The notes: generated from the letters alone by a model not told the origin. A DNA stretch of 39,073 nucleotides from Candidatus Altimarinota bacterium (GCA_023268615.1 JALQUC010000014.1:1-39073); one strand, 5' to 3'. Shown: positions 21,582-32,077, counted from the stretch's first letter. Program-made: numbers and translations.

Positions 21582-21776
21582 AGTAGAAAGGGTTAAGAAA
21601 TACAAGGACAGGGGAAGACTATCGATTCAAAAACAAAATGCAAGCCAAAGAATGCCATTTTGAAGGGAAAATAGGTTTTTTACACTTTACAAAAATACCA
21701 AAAATGTTCAAAAATACACAAAATAAGGGTTAAAACTTGAAAACAGGAGTGAAAAATGGTAATTTAAGAGAGAAAT

Positions 21777-23678
21777 ATGACAAATACCGCCCATACAACT
21801 CTTCTCGAAATACTTTCTCAACCAATTACAGGTGATCCAGAGGCTGGAGTAAAGGCCCCTCATGGAGCTACAGATACTATCTCTGTAACAGACAAAACAC
21901 ATATATCCTCTGCTTTACCATTGGAAAACACGAGTGATGATAAGGCATCTGCTGAGGATATCAGAGCCGGGGAACGGATTTATCATGAAGCGCTTGCGTA
22001 TATCAAGGACGCTATTGCTCCTGCTATGATCAAGGTCAGTCCTCACGACATCCAGATCAATGATACTTTTTGTAAAACACTCTTTACTTACGCTTATCCA
22101 GATTTTCTCGAAGGGAACTGGCTCTCACCACTCATTAACTGGGATAGTAAATTTGATGTATCACTCTTTATATATCCGACAGATGCTCAGCAGATCATGA
22201 AATACCTCCGTCGTCGTCTCACAGAGCTCCAATCAGAGAAATATCTCAATCAAGAAAGAGGTCTCACGGCAAATCCCTACACCGATGCTCAGCTCCAGGA
22301 TGTAGAAGAACTCAGAACACTGCTTACTCGTGGTTCAGAGAAATACTTCCATTTCTCTATCTATATCACTCTCTACGCTGATGATGGTGATAAGCTCACA
22401 AAGATGACCAACGATATCCAGAATATGCTCCATGGTCGAAATATCCTCACCAAACCAGCACTTCTGCGAACTGAGCAAGGATTTACTGCAACAGGGCCAT
22501 TTTGTCGAGATGAAGTATCTGTCTACCGAAATATCTCTACACGAGGTCTCTCGACGGCTTTTCCATTTAGTTCTGCAACTCTTTCACAGGATGATGGAGT
22601 ACTCTATGGTATCAATACTCATAATAACTCACTCATTATCTACGACCGTTTTCGTACAGAAAATGCTAATATGGTCGTCCTCGCGAAGTCATGAGGAGGT
22701 AAATCTTTTGCGGTAAAACTCGAGATACTTCGTAGCCTCATGCTCGGTCATGATGTCATCGTCATCGACCCAGAAAATGAATACAAGGCTCTCGTGAATA
22801 CTGTTGGAGGCAGCTATCTCAATGTCAGTATCAATGCAACACAGAGAATCAATCCATTTGACCTCCCACTCCCCTTCAAGGACTACGAGAGTCATCCGGG
22901 CGATCTCCTGCGAGGATGAGTCATCAATCTGATTGGTCTCTTCAAACTCATGCTCGGGACACTCAATCCAAACGAAGAAGCTCTTCTCGAAAAAGCTATC
23001 GTCACAACCTATAGCCTCAAGGGTATCACATTTGATGATGATGATATCACCGGTAAAGAAATACCTGTCATGTCAGACCTCCTCTCCGTGATAGAAACTA
23101 TGGAGGGAGCCCAAGGCGTCGCACAGAGGCTTGAGAAATATGTCAGCGGTGTCTTCGGAGGACTCTTCACGCAACCAACGAATGTAACGCTCGGAGAAGG
23201 ACTCCAGGTCTACTCTGTCCGAGATCTCGATGAACAACTCCGACCAATTGCGATGTACATCATTCTCGCGTATATCTGGAATGTCGTCCGATCTTCAAAT
23301 CGTAAGAGAATGCTCGTCGTCGACGAAGCCTGGAATATCATGCAATACGAGGATAGTGGTAAATTCCTCCACGGTCTCGTCAAACGAGCTCGAAAATACC
23401 ACCTCGGGGTCACAACTATTACACAGGATGTAGAAGATTTCATCAATAATGAACACGGAAAGGCTATCGTCACAAACTCATCGCTCCAACTCCTCATGAA
23501 ACAATCCCCTGCCTCTATTGATGCGATGCAAAATGTATTTAAGCTCACAGACCAAGAAAAATACATCCTCCTCAATGCCCCTGTCGGACAAGGACTCTTC
23601 TTTGCTGGAACAGAGCATGTCGGTATCCAGATTCTCGCGAGTTATTTCGAGGAAAAGGTTATCACAACTGGATTATAG
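21777..23678 (+). CDS. VirB4/TraC-type conjugative-pilus ATPase
   Basis: 633 residues. Energy-supplying ATPase of type IV secretion and conjugation systems, often present in CPR genomes without a full set of partners. Walker A is AKSGGGKS (303-310), with its first Gly as TGA. After it come VIVIDPENEYKALV, the RINPFDLPLPF block typical of VirB4/TraC, and Walker B MLVVDEAWNIM (about 512-522). Next are KRARKYHLGVTTITQDVEDF and the sensor-like QSPASIDAMQNVFKL. The N-terminal 70 residues are polar and variable. Only two TGA codons. No VirB6, VirB8 or VirD4 gene is adjacent. The stop overlaps the convergent cytidylyltransferase gene. Confidence 0.9.
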
Positions 23679-24074
23679 TTTTGAGCTTTTCCATTTTTCT
23701 GGTTCAAATGCCGTGAGTGTAATTATTTCAGGGTTGAGGTTATTTTTTTGTAAATATAGCTGCAAATCTGCATTATTAAAAGACCTCTGATCATATCAAA
23801 AACAGAGAACTTCTGGCTTTTTTTCTCAGATAACTGCATAATGATTCGTTTCAGAACCCAGAATTACCTCATCAACGAGACCGGAATCTCGTACTTTTTT
23901 GCTTCGAATATCCTCGGATTCTCGAGGCTTTTTTCATTTCAGATGTGTCACTGTAGAATCTCTCGCCACTACAGTTATCAAATAATCTCCGAGCTTTTTC
24001 GCTTCTGAGAGATAGTGCAGATGACCAGGATGGAAGAGGTCAAATGTCCCAAAAGTCATCACCTTCTTAGTCAT
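23673..24074 (-). CDS. Cytidylyltransferase-family nucleotidyltransferase
   Basis: 133 residues. The N-terminus, [22 protein letters not shown], carries the HxGH nucleotide-binding motif and the [10 protein letters not shown] pattern of glycerol-3-phosphate cytidylyltransferase and archaeal-type FAD synthetase. A second block is [11 protein letters not shown] and the third is VLCFGYDQ (family: GxDQ). The ISSTKI-like end is not obvious; the protein ends [11 protein letters not shown], where SSKL may be the remnant of that motif. Three TGA codons are read as Gly. Lipid, teichoic acid or FAD synthesis are all possible. It overlaps the end of the VirB4-type gene by 6 bp on the opposite strand. 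Confidence 0.8.
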
Positions 24075-24088
24075 ATTGTTTCCTTAAA

Positions 24089-24120
24089 ATGCAAAATTCA
24101 AAAAGCAAAGAGCAAAATGG
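24089..24120 (+). repeat. A-rich direct repeats between two minus-strand genes
   Basis: Irregular GCAAA and CAAAA iterations (ATGCAAAATTCAAAAAGC, then AAAGAGCAAAATGG). They are similar in type to the tandem repeat at 8325-8352 but not identical. No gene is seen in 24075-24176. Confidence 0.4.
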
Positions 24121-24176
24121 AAAACTAATTAATTTAATAAAATTCCTTTGTTTTACTTTTTCTTTTACTTTTCCTC

Positions 24177-24199
24177 AAAAAATAGTGAAACTATTTTTT
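24177..24199 (-). terminator. Intrinsic terminator overlapping a stop codon
   Basis: A perfect 10-bp stem AAAAAATAGT/ACTATTTTTT with a 3-nt loop. The stop codon of the 111-aa gene lies inside the stem. It can act in both directions because both flanks are A/T runs. Confidence 0.75.
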
Positions 24200-24526
24200 C
24201 TGCGTGATATCCATCCCTGTATGTTTTTTATCATGTTTTTCGTTTTTTGCATATTCCGAGTCAAGGCGGATAAATTCAGATTCAAAGACTTGTTCGAACA
24301 GAGTTTTCTGAGGCCTGAGGAGGAGATAGATAAATATTCCAAGTGGTGTCAAAAGGAGAACCATGAGGATGCTGACGACTTGAAAAGTGAGAGAATGCGT
24401 CCTGTTTGTAATATCTCGCACTACCCAGATAACGAGACAAAACCATACAACAAAGAAATAAACTATAACTGCACGAAAGAGGATATCTGGATTGAGCCAG
24501 GACATGAGATTGAGAGAGAGGTTCAT
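24191..24526 (-). CDS. Small two-helix membrane protein, 111 aa
   Basis: Not assigned to a named family. There are two hydrophobic helices (about 16-36 and 50-70) joined by the short positively charged loop VVRDITNRTHS. After the second helix come LLRPQKTLFEQVF and a polar tail (NEKHDKKHTGMDITQKK). The pattern with RD between the helices and LLRP after the second is one I associate with small CPR membrane proteins, sometimes followed by zinc ribbons; no zinc ribbon is present here. No TGA codon. A TATAAT box (24539-24534) lies 7 nt before the ATG. Confidence 0.65.
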   Translation of the reverse strand: MNLSLNLMSWLNPDILFRAVIVYFFVVWFCLVIWVVRDITNRTHSLTFQVVSILMVLLLTPLGIFIYLLLRPQKTLFEQVFESEFIRLDSEYAKNEKHDKKHTGMDITQKK

Positions 24527-24533
24527 GAATTCG

Positions 24534-24539
24534 ATTATA
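24534..24539 (-). promoter_or_regulatory. -10 box of the 111-aa membrane protein gene
   Basis: A perfect TATAAT on the minus strand, 7 nt before the ATG at 24526, consistent with a leaderless transcript. Confidence 0.5.
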
Positions 24540-24591
24540 GATAAATAAATATGAAGGCAATCAACTCTCCCCTGTTTTTCAAAAAATAGTC

Positions 24592-24618
24592 TTTACAGTC
24601 TCAATTTTTTACTACAAT
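24592..24618 (+). promoter_or_regulatory. Promoter of the 22-aa leader ORF and the 162-aa gene
   Basis: TTTACA (24592-24597), a short 15-bp spacer and TACAAT (24613-24618), 9 nt before a small ORF. Confidence 0.4.
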
Positions 24619-24627
24619 AAAATTTTA

Positions 24628-24696
24628 ATGAAGTGAACAAATCACCACATTACCCGCCCGCGAAAAACCATATCTTTTCTATTCCCTGTTTTCTAA
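24628..24696 (+). CDS. Possible 22-aa leader peptide
   Basis: ATG to TAA encodes MKGTNHHITRPRKTISFLFP plus two residues, with one TGA read as Gly. It has a promoter just upstream and its stop codon touches the stem of an intrinsic terminator. The next gene starts 36 bp later. This order of promoter, short ORF, terminator and gene is the layout of transcription attenuation, but two His and three Arg/Lys codons give no clear amino-acid signal. Chance is a real alternative. Confidence 0.3.
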
Positions 24697-24720
24697 TCCC
24701 CCGTTCAGGGGATTTTTTTT
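24695..24720 (+). terminator. Intrinsic terminator or attenuator before the 162-aa gene
   Basis: AATCCCC and GGGGATT form a stem with a short loop (CGTTCA), followed by eight T. No full-size plus-strand gene lies upstream of it, only the 22-codon ORF. Confidence 0.7.
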
Positions 24721-24732
24721 ACCCATTTTTTT

Positions 24733-25221
24733 ATGCCACTTACGCCTAGATTTGAGGAACTGGTACGAGAATTAAACTTACCAGATGCCGCTTGGCATCT
24801 CAGCCGTACAAATGCTGGAACTGAAAATCACGCAGAAGAATCCGAAATATTGGAAGGCAGGGAAAGAGTTCTTAGGCTTCTTTATAATGTAGATGATTGT
24901 GTCACCAAAATACTTGCTGAGACTGAATCAGAGTTAGCTCGAATAAAGCCTATGGAGACACTCTTACTCCAAAAGCTACAATGAACTCCTTATGATGGGG
25001 ACATTGCCAGGAGACTTAGTTTGGAAAAAGTCAGAAAACAGGCTCAACTTATCCTTGATTGATGACTTATTGCAAGTCAAACAGGCACAATGCCATCTCC
25101 CCAGAGCCTTTTTAAGATTACAAGAAATACAGACCAAGAGAATAAAATTAAAGATATCTGAGATAGAGTAAATAGGCGTGAGGGTGACGATGCCGAATCT
25201 TTCGAATTAGCAGCAGCCTAG
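24733..25221 (+). CDS. Hypothetical protein, 162 aa
   Basis: Not recognised. Begins MPLTPRFEELVRELNLPDAA and looks helical and charged, with ILEGRERVLRLLYNVDDC, then LARIKPMETLLLQKL and a C-terminal region with two adjacent TGA glycines (ILDGGLIASQTG). Four TGA codons in all. No membrane segment. It ends Glu-Leu-Ala-Ala-Ala, and its last 12 nt match those of the 128-aa gene at 3654-4040. Its 3' end overlaps trmD by 4 bp on the other strand. A terminator lies 12 bp upstream of its start, so its expression may depend on read-through. Confidence 0.65.
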
Positions 25222-25865
25222 TTCTTCTTCCTCCATTCTGCTATCTTTTTATGGTCGCCTGAGAGGAGTATTTCTGGGACTTTGTAGCCCATGAAATCTG
25301 CTGGTCGTGTGTACTGTGGATATTCTGGTTTTCCATCAAGTGCCTCTGAGAATGATTCTTCGTGGAGAGATGCGTCATTCCCTACTACGCCAGGAATGAG
25401 TCTCACGATGGCATCAAGGAAGACCATACTCGCCAATTCCCCACTACTCACCACGAAATCACCAATAGAATACTGTTCAAATTCAAACATCTCAAATACT
25501 CGATGATCAACTCCCTCATAATGCCCACAGAGAATGATAAATTCGTCATCTCGAAGCTCCTCAGAGAGTTGTTCGATTTTTGGTTGACGAAGGCGCTCTC
25601 CACGGGGTCATAAATACACTTTTTTCATTTTATTCTCTGGATCGATACGGGTGATGGCTCCGTACATCGGCTCTATCTGTATCAGTGCGCCTGCTCCACC
25701 ACCAAAAGGTCGATCATCTACTCTATGCTGTGCCTGGGTCGAGAAATCACCCAAATTGTAGAAAACTGGCTCAAAGAGTCATTTTTCACGAGCAATACGC
25801 ATGATGCTCGAATCAAAATAACTCGAAAAACTGTCTGTAAAATTGGTGATTATGTGGGTTTTCAT
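25218..25865 (-). CDS. trmD: tRNA (guanine37-N1)-methyltransferase TrmD
   Basis: SPOUT methyltransferase that makes m1G37 next to the anticodon and prevents frameshifting. 215 residues, somewhat shorter than the E. coli enzyme (255). Family blocks are the N-terminal MKTHIITNF, then VDDRPFGGGAGALI (usually DDRPYGGGAGM), KVYLGPRGERL, IILCGHYEGVDHRV and the SAM knot SIGDFVVSSGELAS. The Gly of YLGPRG is TGA. It ends soon after FSEALDGKPEYPQYTRPADF and lacks part of the C-terminal helical extension. A TACAAT box lies 6 nt before the ATG. Confidence 0.96.
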
Positions 25866-25871
25866 AGTCGA

Positions 25872-25877
25872 ATTGTA
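25872..25877 (-). promoter_or_regulatory. -10 box of trmD
   Basis: TACAAT on the minus strand, 6 nt before the trmD ATG, with TTGATA 15 bp upstream. Confidence 0.45.
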
Positions 25878-25926
25878 CAGAATTCCTCACAGTATCAATA
25901 TGAAAACAGGAAATGGGGGCCTCGTA

Positions 25927-28467
25927 TTAGGCCACCATAGTTTTCGGAGTATTTGTAGTTGTACTTTGAATTTGTGAAGAAGCGAGATTTTTCATCTTGT
26001 TGTATCATTCTGTATTTGGATGTACCCCATCAGTTGTCTGTATTCACAAACTCGCATAATCAATTATATGGACACCCTCCCCTGCTAATCCTCGGATTCA
26101 CGCATTAACTTGATTCACAGCGCTTTCTTTTCCTCGTATGGGAGGAAGTGTACCTAGATATACTGGAATATTTGCTGCCCGACATTTCTGTACCATTGCT
26201 TGAATATTTCACAGAGGATTTCATCCACTTGTGATATCATTGGTCCCTGCGAGGATAGATATGGATGGCGGATTAGCCGCAATAGCATTTTCTACATAGC
26301 CGAGTATGGTCGATGAATTGGCTCCTATTTTATAGTATTTTCCATATCCGTCGGTAGATTTTGCCACACTGTCATCCTCACCTCCACGCATTGCTGTTGT
26401 GATAGAATCACCAACAGAAATTTCTCCTGATGTTTGTGTATTGTTTTGATTGGTTCCAGTTTCTCCGGAAGAATCCTGCGGAGTAGTTGGATTATTGACT
26501 GGCTTGGAATCAGGAGGTCTCTTGCCTACATAAGCAACTTCCTTATCAATACGATTTCTATAGTAAGATGCAGACCTTCTACCTCTTCTAGATTGGAGCA
26601 AGCTCACCGTTGTTGCATGGTCAAAATTTGATTTCACCATAGCCGATATTATATCGCTTGATCAGCCACTACCATCATGATAAAATCGACTGAGCATGAT
26701 TGTTTGTATATATCCAGGTGCATTTTTTGCAGAAGGGTATTTCTTTATAAGACGTTCCCAATCTCTCGCAAGCGATCTACTAAATGCTGTGGGCATATTC
26801 TCTTCTGTGAGCTGAGAATTAATTTCTTGCAGCAATCATGGTTTTGAATTGAGCAGGTTTTGAGCAGTTCATCTTATAGGTCACTGGCCTCCGTTATCAC
26901 AAAATGGTTTTATGGCCTGGATTGTTTCTGGTTTCAGTACTCCAGCAAAAATCGTCTGAACATCAGAAAATGGTGTATAAGCCAAATCAATGCCTCAACA
27001 GAGCGTAAATCAGCTTTTACCAGCTGGCACAACCTCTGCCTTGTGTCATGGTTGATATTCCCATTGCCAGATACTATCCATGATATTTCATCGAAATCCC
27101 ATTTCTGCAAGCTCTCTACTCACCTCTCCGGGTGCTCCAGTTGATTCTGGTATACCCTCACCACTGGTGCCATTATGTCTCCCCGTTCCTCATGATCCTG
27201 ACTCAGCATAACTCGCCGCTGCTCCTGCTGATTTTGAGAGATAATTACGGCACATAGCTCATGTTTCACCAGGAAGCATGGCTCCTATGGTTGCGAATAT
27301 ATCCCATAAAAATTGCATAAATGGAGAGATATTCGATGTATTTACTGCATTGCCCGATGTATCAACTGAACCACCTTCACTGGAAGCAAGCTGCTGAACT
27401 CACTCTGCTACAGCTTTGTCATCGAGTCAGTATTCTTGTTGCATGCGTTTTTTATAGTCTTCTGGCGATTCTCATGGCTTCTGTTGTATTCATTGTATAG
27501 CTTGACCAAGACTCTCTGCAAACTGTGGATTTTTCTCAAAAAGAGTAGCTTTATCATAGTTAAATTTACCCGATCCAATCATCTGTAGCTTGACCATCGG
27601 TGGTATATGAGACCATTTGAGATTTTCTACTCAGACAGTATCGGTGAGCTCTTTGAGTCATTTTTCAGAAATTACACGACTCGCTATCTCCATACTTGAT
27701 TCCTCACGAAGTTTTTTGTCGGCACTGTTTTGCAAGACATCGAGGGTAAGTGCATCCGTCATTGAGGCACTCATCGTGTCCGATCCTAGATGAGCCTTGG
27801 CAAGTTGACTAAGGACTTCTGGCTTGACCTTTCCATCTTGGAGGTTTTCTGGTTTACGAAGTGCGTCTTGATATGCCGTGAGAAGTATTTCCGTTGATTT
27901 TTTGACTCCTTCTGTTTCTAACATCATTTCTTCTTGTTTTTCTTTTGAGAGATTTTTCCAGGCTTGTGCTTTTTTCTCGGGCGTATCACCGTCGAGACTA
28001 TCCGTGACACTTGCCTGAGCATCAATTTTTTGTTTTTCTGATAAATCAGATAGAGCTATAGATTGGTGAAGAATCTCTGTGTGAATTTCTTTTTTTTCCT
28101 CATCACCCAAGACTTCGAGAGATTTGGACTCTTTGACACTCTCAATCTTTGTCTTGATTTCTTCTCCTATTTCTTTCCCAACCTCCTCACGAAGTTTTTC
28201 TGATTCATCAGATGTTGTTTCTGGCTTAGTTTCTGTAGATGTTAAAGTCTCTGGAGGATTTGGAAATACTCCAGGATTTGATTTGTCGAGATCTGCAGAA
28301 AGCTGAGCCTGTTCTTTCTTCTTCTCACTCTCTCGTAGTGTAAATTTAGCCTTGTCTACTCTTGTTCTTTTTTCCGCTATTTTATTTCTGAATCCCTGAA
28401 ATAATCACTCTTTGAGTGTGGGTGTTTTTGGCGTAACGGATGATGGTTTTTCAGGAGAATCGTTCAT
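25927..28467 (-). CDS. Multidomain wall-hydrolase candidate: lysozyme/pesticin-like plus SGNH esterase
   Basis: 846 residues. Residues 1 to about 330 are Lys/Glu-rich and helical, with no signal peptide. Residues about 335-412 hold a module shared with the protein encoded upstream (SPFMQFLWDIFATIGAMLPG, then RNYL). About 455-610 resembles lysozyme-fold domains of the pesticin type: IWQWEYQPG with Glu470 as a possible acid, SGFTLCGGIDL (485-495) and GYIQTIMLSRFYHDGSG. A Pro/Thr/Gln linker (about 650-680) leads to an SGNH hydrolase domain: VGDSIT with Ser688, LAGTND (741-744) and DGVHPN near the end. Over 20 TGA codons are read as Gly. The combination suggests cleavage of peptidoglycan glycan strands and removal of acyl groups. 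It follows its partner gene by 15 bp. Confidence 0.78.
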
Positions 28468-28482
28468 AGGAATTTATTATAT

Positions 28483-30837
28483 TTATCATTGAATTCTAAT
28501 AACTCTACCTTGTTTATCTGCCGCCCTTCCTAGTCAGAGTAGATCATAAGTTTCCACAACTGGCTGCTTGCCACCATTAGGGTAACTCACAACTTTTGCC
28601 ATTCAGTCAACAGGTTTTTCAATTGCTATAACGCTATGACTAAATCCTGCATTGTAACGACCATTTTTAGGCTTATCGAGCATAATATGCTGTCCGGGTC
28701 TAATAGAATCAACTACATCTCTCGGTGCGGCTGTACCACCATAGTCTCATCCGGCTATTTTTCTGACAGCATTATAAGTTTTTGGTGCCTCATACACGCT
28801 TTTACCTGTTTTTGCTCTATAAATTTTATCAACCCAATCCGTACAGTGTTCTGCCCCCATAATCGCCTCTTGGCGATTCTTTTTTGTTAATTCAACAGCG
28901 TAATTGACTATCTCTGAAGAGCTCTTTGCCACATCTGGACTTGCTGCTGTGCTTTCTCATGGTTTTGGCACCTGAAGGGTACGAATTTCAGCTATTTGCC
29001 CTGGTGAATATTTATCGATACGCACAGAATTTGCTGTGCTTCCCTGATTACCACCCAGAACATCAACACTTCCATCTGGATATACTTTGTCCACAAAACC
29101 AATATGACGACCAGAATTTGCAGCCTTACTTTTTACCATAATTATATCTCATGGTTGAGCATCTTTTGTATCCACATGTCGTCCAATTTTATGACCATCA
29201 GCTGCCCAGGCTGTCGGTTTCCCTATTTGTTCACTCGTGAATCACATATCCTTGCGAAGAACATGTTGTACAAAAGACATACACCATGCAACACCTGGTC
29301 AGTAACCTTTTCCAGGTGCTCATGATTCATGCATTTCTCTAATCAGGTCTCAGTGAGTCGATTCCGTGACTCACATAGATAAGTATTTCCGAGCCGCTTC
29401 ATGGATACTTCCTGCCTCAGCCCCCTCTATTCATCATTTTCATGTTCATTCTCATTCCTGTGGTGCACTCTGCCCTTTTCCATAAGCGTTATCTCACGCT
29501 GCTATATCTCGCCTCATACCACTTTCATTGAGATAGTTTCTCCAAAATGCACCGACCTCTCCGCCCATCAAGGCACCCAGGGGAGCAAATATATCAGCTA
29601 GAGCCCGGACAAGTGGCGAGAGATTATCACGAGTTGACATTGTCTGAGCCATTTTTTGAATAGTATTAGCTGGTAGACCAGTTGCCTCAGTAAATGCTTG
29701 TGCAGCAGCTTTTTGGTATTCTTCTACAGCTTTTGGATCATTTGGATCAGGCTCTGGTATAGCAGCAATACCGTCCTGACCTAATTGCAGAATCTGTTCT
29801 CGTAGATTATTAATTTCATGATCTGATCCGAGCAAATTCTCATGAGATATGAGGTCATCATAGTTTGGTCCTAGAATATCCTTGAGTCACTTGAAATCCT
29901 CCAGAGTCATAGTCTCGTTTTCTCATTTCTTTATAACTATATATTCATCCACATTACCTCCGATAACTTTCACTAGTTCTTTTCCGAGTTTAGATTCAGG
30001 ATCTATTTCTGACCCGAACATTCACTGCTGAACGATAGACTCAATAATTTCTTTTTTTGTCTCTGGGTCTGCGAGAAATCTATCTTTATCCAGGGTTCGC
30101 TCCACTGAATCCATCAGAGAATGTCCTGGTTCTATTGGAGTTAATTCTATGACCTCCTCAGTAAATTTTTTAATTCCAGGATATCTCTTCTCCAGTTCGT
30201 CAATATGTATTTTTGGTGTGACTGCAAGTGCTTCGAGGTATTTTTTAGCCTGATAGCTCTGGACGACTTTTTTTTGATCATCAGTGAGAGGTTTCGTTGT
30301 ATCTATAGGTTTTCCGTCTGGTCATGGGATACTTTTTAGAGCTTCTTGTTGGGCTTCTTTGGGTATTTGATCCAGATTGATTATTTTTGCCAGTTGATTG
30401 GCATGGAGAGATTTTTTTGTTTCTTCATCGAGTCTGGTGAAATCAGTTTTATCAAGGACTTCTCGTATCTCGGCATCATGCTTTTTCTCTAGCTCTTCTA
30501 AAACAGCCTTTTTTTCTGTCTCCATTTTATTATCAAGGGCAGTTTCTTCTGGGCTTTTTGGTTTCTCTGGTGCTTTTGGGGCATTAGAGCTTGATGTATT
30601 TGCGGAAGGCTCTGTTGCGAGTCAAGTATCAAGCTTTTTCTCTGGTTCTTCTTTTTCTCTAGTAATTTTTTCCGTTCGCGTGATTTCAAATTGAGCCTTT
30701 GCTTTTTTATATGTCTCGCGGGCTTGTTTAAGTTCTTCCGGTGTATCTCCATCCTCAGAAACCACTATTCTTCTTTCTTGAATAGTTGATTTTGGAGCAT
30801 CAGGAGCTGGGGCGACATCTTTTTTAACTTCAGTCAT
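28483..30837 (-). CDS. Multidomain wall-hydrolase candidate with CHAP-like and NlpC/P60-like domains
   Basis: 784 residues. Residues 1 to about 360 are charged, with coiled-coil character (EELKQARETYKKAKAQFE, VLEELEKKHDAEI) and without a signal peptide. Residues about 366-441 form the module shared with the downstream protein (LSPLVRALADIFAPLGALMG, then FWRNYLNESG). A first Cys/His hydrolase domain follows, with PGVAWCMSFVQHVL (Cys519) and SGRHIGFVDKV (His578); it resembles the CHAP-like TIGR02594 family. A second one has GAEHCTDWVDKIY (Cys665) and AGFSHSVIAIEK (His734), as in NlpC/P60 or amidase folds. More than 20 TGA codons are read as Gly. Predicted activity is cleavage of peptidoglycan stem peptides or amide bonds. 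First gene of the two-gene operon. Confidence 0.8.
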
Positions 30838-30919
30838 ACTTTTATACTACTCTATATCGCTTCTCAATGCAAATAATTTGCAAAAAAATGAAAGTTCGCG
30901 AAGATGCTGGCAAGTATCC

Positions 30920-30925
30920 TAATAT
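30920..30925 (+). promoter_or_regulatory. -10-like box of ychF
   Basis: TAATAT lies 7 nt before the ychF ATG. The -35 region is not convincing. Confidence 0.3.
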
Positions 30926-30932
30926 TTCCCTT

Positions 30933-32024
30933 ATGAATCTCGGAATAGTCTGACTCCCAAATGTCGGTAAATCAACGCTTTTTAATGCTCTCACGAAGAG
31001 CTATGCGGCAGAAGCTGCCAATTTCCCATTTTGTACTATCGAACCCAATACTGGTATTGTAAATGTCCAGGATGAGAGACTGCAAGCCCTCGCAAAGACT
31101 ATAAATTCCGCAAAAATCGTTCCTGCTGCAGTAGAATTTGTCGATATTGCTGGTATCGTCCGTGGTGCGAGTACTGGTGAAGGTCTCGGAAATAAATTTC
31201 TCGCCAATATCCGTGAAGTTGATGCTATTCTCCAGGTCGTTCGAGTCTTTGAAGATGGTGATGTACATCATGTAGACGGCAGTATCGATCCTAAAAGAGA
31301 TATAGAAATCATCAATGCCGAGCTCATCATCGCAGACCTCGATACACTCCTAAAGAGAAAGGATGGGGATGTCGCAAAAAAAGCACGATCTGGCGACAAA
31401 GATGCTATAAAACTCCTCGCAATCTATGAAAAACTCGCAGAAGCTCTCGGTCAAGGAAAGCTCGCCATCCAAGTAGAGCTCGCAGACGACGAAAAACCTC
31501 TCGTGAAAGATTTACACCTCCTCACTATGAAACCTTTTATCTATGCAGCAAATCTCCACGAATCTGACCTCAAAATGGATGAGAAAACACTGCGAGAAAA
31601 AATAGGTATGACTGACACTCGTATTCCTGTGGTGCCTATTTGTGCAAAAATTGAAATGGAGATGATGGAATTCTCACCAGAGGACCGTGCTATGTTTCTC
31701 GCTGACATGGGTCTCGAGAAAAATCCTGTCGATGAGCTCATCAAGACTTGTTTTGATACGCTCTGACTCCAGTACTATTTTACTGTTGGTGAAGTAGAAG
31801 CACGAGCCTGGACCATACACAAGTGAGATCGTGCTCCGCAAGCAGCCTGAAAGATTCACTCAGATTTTGAAAACAAATTTATCAAAGCAGAAACAGCGAA
31901 TTGGAAAGATATCGTCGATAATGGAGGCTGGGCTGGTGCTCGAGAAAAAGGCCTCGTCCGAATGGAAGGCAAAGACTATGTTATGAGAGATGGCGATACT
32001 GTTGTGTTCAAATTTGGAGGATAA
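30933..32024 (+). CDS. ychF: Ribosome-binding ATPase YchF (OLA1 family)
   Basis: Obg-related P-loop NTPase that binds ribosomes and hydrolyses ATP. 363 residues, normal length. The start [20 protein letters not shown] contains the P-loop, and its Gly7 is TGA. Next come [12 protein letters not shown] (G2 region), [18 protein letters not shown] (G3 and switch), [13 protein letters not shown], and a C-terminal TGS-like domain ending with [20 protein letters not shown] and [13 protein letters not shown]. The conserved Arg of VVRVFED and of EARAW are CGA codons, while Trp is TGG, which shows that CGA is still Arg. Five TGA codons are read as Gly. A bidirectional terminator follows. Confidence 0.97.
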
Positions 32025-32045
32025 ATAGTAAAATATATATATCGA

Positions 32046-32077
32046 AAAATCTCTCCATTTCGGAGAGATTTTTTTGG
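32046..32077 (+). terminator. Bidirectional intrinsic terminator between ychF and rplL
   Basis: The stem AAATCTCTCC/GGAGAGATTT has a short loop and a run of T on the plus strand and of A on the left, so it can end both converging transcripts. Confidence 0.85.

Noticed and set aside
21746-21767. AGGAG followed by ATG GTA ATT TAA upstream of the VirB4-type gene
   Set aside because: A three-codon frame behind a chance purine-rich stretch; nothing else supports a leader peptide.
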